The notes under the pieces were generated by a model. That model searched no databases. It saw nothing but the letters and a program-made list of their open reading frames with translations, and was not told the DNA's origin. Both the position numbers and the translations under genes were made by a program. Of a DNA stretch of 64,000 bases, positions 58,912 through 64,000 are shown one piece after another. Position 1 is the stretch's first letter; each line of letters starts with the position of its first letter. The stretch comes from Patagioenas fasciata (Eukaryota > Chordata > Aves > Columbiformes > Columbidae): NCBI RefSeq assembly GCF_037038585.1, contig NC_092541.1, forward strand, positions 1,857,445 through 1,921,444. The letters run 5' to 3'.

Positions 58912-61900
58912 TCACTGGCTGCCGGGCTCCAGTTTGTAGGAGAGCTCGAAGAGCAGGTTCTGGTTGTCGATGACCCGCAGCTGCCGCACGTACGCCTTGG
59001 TCTGCAGCTGGCTGGGGGACGCCTCCAGCTCCAGGCCTGGGGGAGCACGGACACCCCGACGTGGGGGGTGGGGATGAGGATGAAGGGTTGGGGATGAAGG
59101 GTTGTGGGGATGAGGATGCAGGGATGAGGATGCGGGGATGGAGATGGGGATGCAGGGATGCAGATGGGGATGCAGGGATGCGGATGGGGATGCAGGGATG
59201 CGGATGGGGATGCAGGGATGCGGATGGGGATGCAGGGATGGGAATGCAGGGATGGGAATGCAGGGATGGGGATAAGGATGCAGGGATGAGGATGCGGGGA
59301 TGAGGATGGGGATGCAGGGATGGGGACGGGGATGCAGGGACGGGGATGCAGGGACGGGGATGCAGGGACGGGGATGCAGGGACGGGGATGAGTAAGCAGG
59401 GATGGGGATGAGGATGCAGGGATAAGGATGAAGGGTTGTGGGGATGAGGATGCAGGGATGTGAGGATGAGGATGCAGGAATGCAGATACGGTGATGCAGG
59501 GACACAGTGGATGCAGAGATAAGGATGCAGGGATGGGGTTGCAGAGATAGGGGGATGTGGGGATGGGGATAAGGATGCAGGGATGTGGGGATGGGGATGC
59601 AGGGATGCGGGAATAAGGATGTAGAGATGTGGGGATGCAGAGATGGGGAAGCAGGAATGAGGATGCAGGGATGAAGATGCGGGAATGAAGGGAAGGGGTT
59701 GCAGGGATGAGGATGCAGGGACGTGGGATGCTGGTCCAGACACATCCCCGTCCCACTAGGGCTGTGGGGCCACGCACATCCCCCCACCCCGCGGGATCAG
59801 CCCCCTCCCACACCGCTGGCCCCTCGCCCCCACCCAGCTGGGGCTGTGGGGGTCCTGGGCCCCCCCCACCATACTCACAGAGGGGGCGGCTCCGGTACTT
59901 TCGAATGGTCCTGACTTTGTCAGCGATGCAGTGCTGGGGTAGAGAGCAGCCCCCCCGTCAGCCCCCGGCCCCATTGGACCCTGTGCAGCCCCCCAGGACC
60001 CTGCTGCACACCCTGGGGCACCCCCACCCCGCCATGGACACCCCCCAGGGATCCTATTCCGCACCCTGGGGACCCCCCAGCCCACACTCGGTGGGTGCCC
60101 TTGTCCTTACCCTGGGTGTCCTCACCCATGTCCCCCCCCAGCAAGAGGCACCCACCAGTTTCTCCACGTTGACCAGCCCATCCAGGAGGGTCTTGCTGCC
60201 TTCGTGCAGGAAGGTCAGATCTGGGGGGCAAGCAGGGGGTGAGGGGGGGCCCTGTGGGGCAGCAGTGGGACCCCAGCCCACCATGGGGTGCGGGCAGCCC
60301 CTGTGCCCCCCCTCACCTTTAAGGATGAGCGGCAGGAAGGGGATGAGCGGGGGTTTCATCTTGGCCAGCACCTCCCGGTAGGTCTTGTGGTTCCTGCAGG
60401 GATCCTGGTGGGGGAAAGGGTGTCAGGGCTGGGGGAGCCCCCCATGGGTGCCACCCTGTCCTGCACCCCCACACACACTGCCTGCTGTGGGCACAGCGGC
60501 ATTGCAGGTGGACTGGGGAAAGCGGGGGTCAAAGACACCTCCGGACAGCGTGGGAACACACCCTCCGCCCCCCAGCCCCCCAAACACCCCCGGGGGGTTC
60601 CCAACCCCCATGGGCGCCCAGGCCCCTCTCACCGTCAGGTTCTCAAACTTCCGAAACAGGTTCTTGAATTTCCCTGGGAGTTTCTGCAAGACAAACCCAG
60701 GGAACATGAGCACCTGGGGGGGGGGGGGGTCCAAGAACACCTGGGGAGTCCAGGAGCACCCAGGGGGGCTGGGAGCACCCGGAGGGGGCTCCAGGATGTC
60801 TCACCTCCCAGGTGAGGCGCAGCCGGCTGATGGCCGCGTTGTTGAGCCCGATGATGATGGCGTAGAAGGAGAGCATGTCCTGGTTCTGCTTGCAGCTGGG
60901 GACAGAGGACGGGGGACAGAAGACGGAAGGTGAGGGGCTCGCAGGGGACCCCCCCATGTACCCCCCAGCCCCTGCACTCACATGGCCGCGATCTTGATGA
61001 GCTTCTTGAGCAGGTGCGCGCGCTTGCCCAGCGACTCGCAGAGCAGCAGCTCGGTGCCCACCCAGTGCTGCACTTCACTGCAGCGCTGCAGCAGCAGCTC
61101 CAGGTTCGCCGTCTCCCGCCGGCCCCGCTCCCCGTGGAACACGTAATCCACGAACTCCAGCTGCAGCGGAGGGGACGGGGACATCGGCTGGGTTCCCCCA
61201 ATATGGTGTCGTTCCACCCTCCCCAGCCCCCTGCTTGCCCCCAAACCTCGTGGATGCAGCGGAACAGCTCCCAGTGGAAGGCGGTGAGGTGGTTGGCGAT
61301 GTCCTCCGGCTCGGCGCGGTGGATCTCGGTGTCCCCCGGGACCACCTGGATCTCCTCGGGTAGTGGCACCTGCCAGGGGACACGGAATTATCATAGAATC
61401 ACTTTGGCTGGAAAAGCCCCTCAAGACCATGGAGTCCAAGCATAACCCACCCCTGGTGCTGCCCCATGTCCTGAGAACCTCATGTCCGTCTGTCCAGCCC
61501 TCCAGGGATGGTGACTCCAGCACTGCCCTGGGCAGCCTGTTCCAATGCCCCACAGCCCTTTGGGGGAGAAACTGTTCCCAAGATCCAACCTCAACCCCCT
61601 CCAGGTCCCTCAGCCGCTCCCATCACACTTGTGCTCCAGCCCCTCACCAGCTCCATTCCCTTCTCTCAACTCGCTCCAGCACCTCAAGAGCTTCCTCATT
61701 ATGAGGGGCCCAAAACTGCCCCCAGGATTCGCGGTTTGGCCCCCCCATGCCCAACACAGGGACGGTCACTGCCCTGGGCCTGCTGGCCACACTGTGGCTG
61801 CCACAAGCCAGGACGCCGGTGGCATTTTTGGCCACCTGGGCACACGCTGGCTCACGTTCAGCTGGGGATGCTCAGACGCAGGGATGCCCGGAGGGTGCTG

Positions 61901-63782
61901 GACCATGGGGGTCCCACAGGAGGGTCCCCTCCCTCTTCTGCACAGGGGTCACCATGGCCCCGGGCGGTTTGGGGGTGTCCCCATTGCGGTGCTCACCAGC
62001 GAGTCGAAGGTGTCCCTGGTGCAGGCGAAGAGGTGGCTGTTGATGCCCAGGGTGGTGAAGACGCACTCCTCGCTGGGCTGCAGCACGGCTTTCTCTGCGG
62101 GCAGAGCGCGGGGGTCAGCACCGCCCGGCCCCCCAATCCCTGCAGCCCCCCCAGCCCAGCCCCACGGGCACCTCCCGACGAGGCCATGGTGACGAGGATG
62201 AGGGCGTCCTCACGGGCGCTCTGCTCCTCCGAGTACTGCAGCTTCTCGGTGACCGAGGCCAGGATGTCCTGCACCGAGGCCGAGAGGCGGCTGCGGATGG
62301 TGACGTACGAGTGGTCGGGCATGTACACGCGGCAGAAAACTGGGGACAAAGCGAGGTGGGGGCGTCAAGGACCTCTGCACCTCCCCAGGGGGCTCTGCAG
62401 CTTCAACTGGGGAAACTGAGGCACGGAGCGGGCACAGCCCCTTGCAGCCATAGGTGGGCCTGGGAGGGGACCCCAGCGCCCGTCCTGGCACCCGGCTGCG
62501 GTCACTCACTCTCGTCGGAGCCCCGGAAAGCCACCCGCGTCTGCAGGCACGAGTCGATGCGGCGGAAGTGCCGGAACAGCGGCTTCACCTGCTTGTTCGG
62601 GGGGGGCGTCTCGTCGGCCACCCTGCGGCACCAGCGCGGGGTCATTGGGGGGCCCGGCACGGCCAAGCACCCTTGGGTGCTGCACCCCGAGCCGTGCGGG
62701 GATGCTCTGCCAGAGCCCCCAGCCAGGGCCCTGCTCATTACCAAAGAGCCACTAACGACCCCTCCCAGCTCCTGGGGACCACAACTCCTTGTCCCTCCTG
62801 GGGACGTCTTGACCCACAGGGTGCCCCGTTCCCCCTGGGGACCCCCTGCTCCCCCCTCACTTGAGCTCCACGGTCTCCACGAGCTGGTGCAGCTTGAGGA
62901 TTTCATCCTCCAGTTCGTTGTAGAGCGACGTGTCCTTCATGATGAGCAGGTAGAGCTCCTGGGGGGGGCAAGAGGGGCTCAGGGCGGGGGGTTTTGGGGG
63001 GCTGGGGGGGGAAAGGGGGGGACACCCACCTTGATCACCTTCCCAGCGCTCTCCTCCTCCTGCAGCAGCCCCTTGTAGGTCTCGAGGAAGTGCAGCAGCA
63101 CAGCCAGCACCGCCTGCTTGCGCTGCAGCCCGGACCCCCGCTCCCAGTGCGCCGGGGGGCTGCCCCCCGCCAGCACGAAGGTGGCACCGTCAAGGAGGTG
63201 ACACAGCAAGGAGGGACCCCGGCCCACGGGCACCCCCTGTGAGTGCCTTTGTGCCCCCCCCCATTGGCACCCCACCGCCCGCCTTGCACCCAAATGTATA
63301 AGCCCACCCTTTTTATCACCCTCGTGCCCTCCTGGTTACACCCTCACACTCACCCCTCTGCAACCCTTATGCCCTCCCCACGCCCAACATTGGACCCCCC
63401 GCCATCGAAACCTCATGCCCACCCTCTTCCCAATATATTGCTGACAACATATTAACCCTCATGCCCACCCTTACGGCACCCCAGTTCCTTCTGTGCCCCC
63501 CCATAGCCCTCCTTGTGCCCTCCACCTCCCAATCCCTTTTGTCACCCTTGTGCCCTCCTGGTTGCACCCCCACACTCACCCCTCTGCACCCCCACGCCCT
63601 TCCCTTCCCAACCTTGGACCCCTCCCCATCGAAACCTGGTGCCCACCCTCCTGCCACCTTCCCAGCCCCCCCTCACTGCACCCCAAGTGCCCCCCAAGGA
63701 TATTGCTGGTGCAGCTGCTGCAGGAAGCGCTCGGTGGGCAGGAAGAGCGAGTGTGTGAGCACAATGTCATCCAGCAGCAGCT
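58912..63782 (-). CDS. RAPGEFL1: Rap guanine nucleotide exchange factor-like 1, 3' part (493 aa in window)
   Basis: RasGEF-domain protein related to the Rap exchange factors. In order: an N-terminal helical segment (DDIVLTHSLFLPTERFLQQL and KQAVLAVLLHFLETYKGLLQ); ELYLLIMKDTSLYNELEDEI; a linker (KPLFRHFRRIDSCLQTRVAF); a Ras-association/ubiquitin-like stretch (FCRVYMPDHSYVTIRSRLSA); and the CDC25-type catalytic domain, from PLPEEIQVVPGDTEIHRAEP and NHLTAFHWELFRCIHELEFV to the end. The domain ends LLFELSYKLEPGSQ, with stop TGA 58914-58912. From the 63782-63704 exon onward 1,484 nt are in frame, with two leading bases completing a codon. Whether the vertebrate protein is an active exchange factor is not settled by sequence. 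Confidence 0.93.
59060..59740. repeat. GGGATGCAGGGATG-type minisatellite in RAPGEFL1 intron
   Basis: About 680 bp built from 6-bp GGGATG/GCAGGGATG modules with 17-18 bp higher-order units (GGGATGCAGGGATGCGGAT). It fills most of the last intron of RAPGEFL1. The stop-free minus frames across it are repeat artefacts. Confidence 0.92.
61390..61866 (-). mobile_element. CR1 LINE 3' portion
   Basis: Minus-strand CR1 of nearly 480 bp in a RAPGEFL1 intron. The + strand starts TCATAGAATCACTTTGGCTG and continues to GCCTGCTGGCCACACTGTGG, GCCACCTGGGCACACGCTGG and CTCACGTTCAGCTGG. It begins about 20 bases inside the intron next to the acceptor of the 61369 exon. It is the longest copy of the family shared with 11.5, 44.5 and 45.9 kb. 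Confidence 0.9.
63181..63703 (-). other. RAPGEFL1: AT-AC intron of the minor (U12-type) class in RAPGEFL1
   Basis: On the sense strand the intron begins ATATCCTTGG (63703 downward), matching the U12-type 5' site ATATCCTT. It ends TCCTTGACGGTGCCAC at 63181, where TCCTTGAC is a U12 branch-site match about nine bases before the terminal AC. Joining CAGCA to CTTCGTG reads LHQ-H-FVLAGG in frame, and the flanking exons (79 and 151 nt) keep phase. No GT-AG pair that I could find here preserves the frame. Confidence 0.8.
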
Positions 63783-64000
63783 CTGGGGGACACGGAGGGG
63801 CAGGTGTGGGCACCCCGTCCCGCACAGCCCCCCGAGGGGAGGGTGACAGCAGGAGCCACCGAGCCCCCCCCGCACCCAGCGCTGACTCACGGACCCACTC
63901 CCAGCCCCATGGGGCAGACGGGTCCCGGGGGGACGGTGTGGGGGCAGAGGCGCTGGCAGGGCAGGACCTGAGCCGTGACACCCCGGCAAACCAACCAGCC

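Larger units (their letters stand above)
58480..63960 (-). other. RAPGEFL1: RAPGEFL1 exon map
   Basis: Exons from 5' to 3': partial upstream exon about 63960-63891 (weak), 63782-63704, 63180-63030, 62958-62861, 62622-62510, 62339-62172, 62094-61997, 61369-61247, 61160-60982, 60895-60805, 60683-60633, 60404-60317, 60220-60156, 59933-59879, and 59036-58912 plus 3'UTR. All junctions are GT-AG except the one between 63704 and 63180. Two donors are weak (GTGCCC at 62171, GTTTGG at 61246). The intron 59037-59878 is mostly minisatellite, and the intron 61370-61996 holds a CR1. Confidence 0.82.

Noticed and set aside
63030-63236. GT-AG model for the RAPGEFL1 junction, using an acceptor CTCACAG before 63236 and a GTGAGG donor near 63.67 kb
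   Set aside because: That pair breaks the reading frame and inserts residues not expected in the family. The AT-AC model keeps frame and restores the LHQH-FV junction.

Overview
This window is avian nuclear DNA: intron-rich vertebrate genes in GC-rich sequence, with CR1 LINE fragments as the only recognisable dispersed repeats. High GC, short introns, many G-runs and minisatellites and tight gene spacing suggest a microchromosome (inference). I cannot name the species. The gene order RAPGEFL1, WIPF2, CDC6, RARA, GJD3, TOP2A, with its relative orientations, matches human 17q21.2 as I know it.

Layout from left to right. (1) 1-10.9 kb, + strand: the 3' half of TOP2A (17 exons, from just before the catalytic tyrosine to the stop) and its 3'UTR. 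(2) 10.9-12.05 kb: spacer with a CR1 fragment. (3) 12.05-13.65 kb, + strand: the connexin gene GJD3, with a predicted non-coding first exon. (4) 13.6-34.85 kb, - strand: RARA. All coding exons are present, with two alternative 5' ends. The alpha1 leader exon is at 34.5-34.7 kb and the alpha1 coding exon at 27.2-27.5 kb. The alpha2-specific exon at 21.9-22.05 kb has its own promoter carrying a DR5 retinoic-acid response element. The spliced model encodes 460 aa (alpha1) or 453 aa (alpha2). (5) 34.85-38.15 kb: spacer with a CR1 copy and a (GGGAT)n array. (6) 38.15-41.95 kb, - strand: CDC6, 547 aa. (7) 42.5-58.0 kb, - strand: WIPF2, 442 aa, with a 9.7 kb first intron. (8) 58.48-64 kb, - strand: RAPGEFL1, entered from its 3' end and running off the right edge.

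The genes are unrelated in pathway but several serve proliferation (TOP2A, CDC6); the others cover retinoid signalling (RARA), gap junctions (GJD3), actin (WIPF2) and Ras-family signalling (RAPGEFL1). The exon models are hand-built from splice sites, reading phase and remembered family sequence. Within each gene the exon lengths add up to an intact frame.

Most notable: an in-frame AT-AC intron of the minor (U12) class in RAPGEFL1; a perfect 46-bp inverted repeat carrying CCAAT and GC boxes just upstream of the predicted RARA alpha1 leader exon; a DR5 element and TATA-like box at the RARA alpha2 promoter; five copies of an 18-bp YY1-like motif before WIPF2; and convergent GJD3/RARA poly(A) signals one base apart. 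I saw no retroviral, LTR or other virus-like element, no tRNA or rRNA gene and no CRISPR array.
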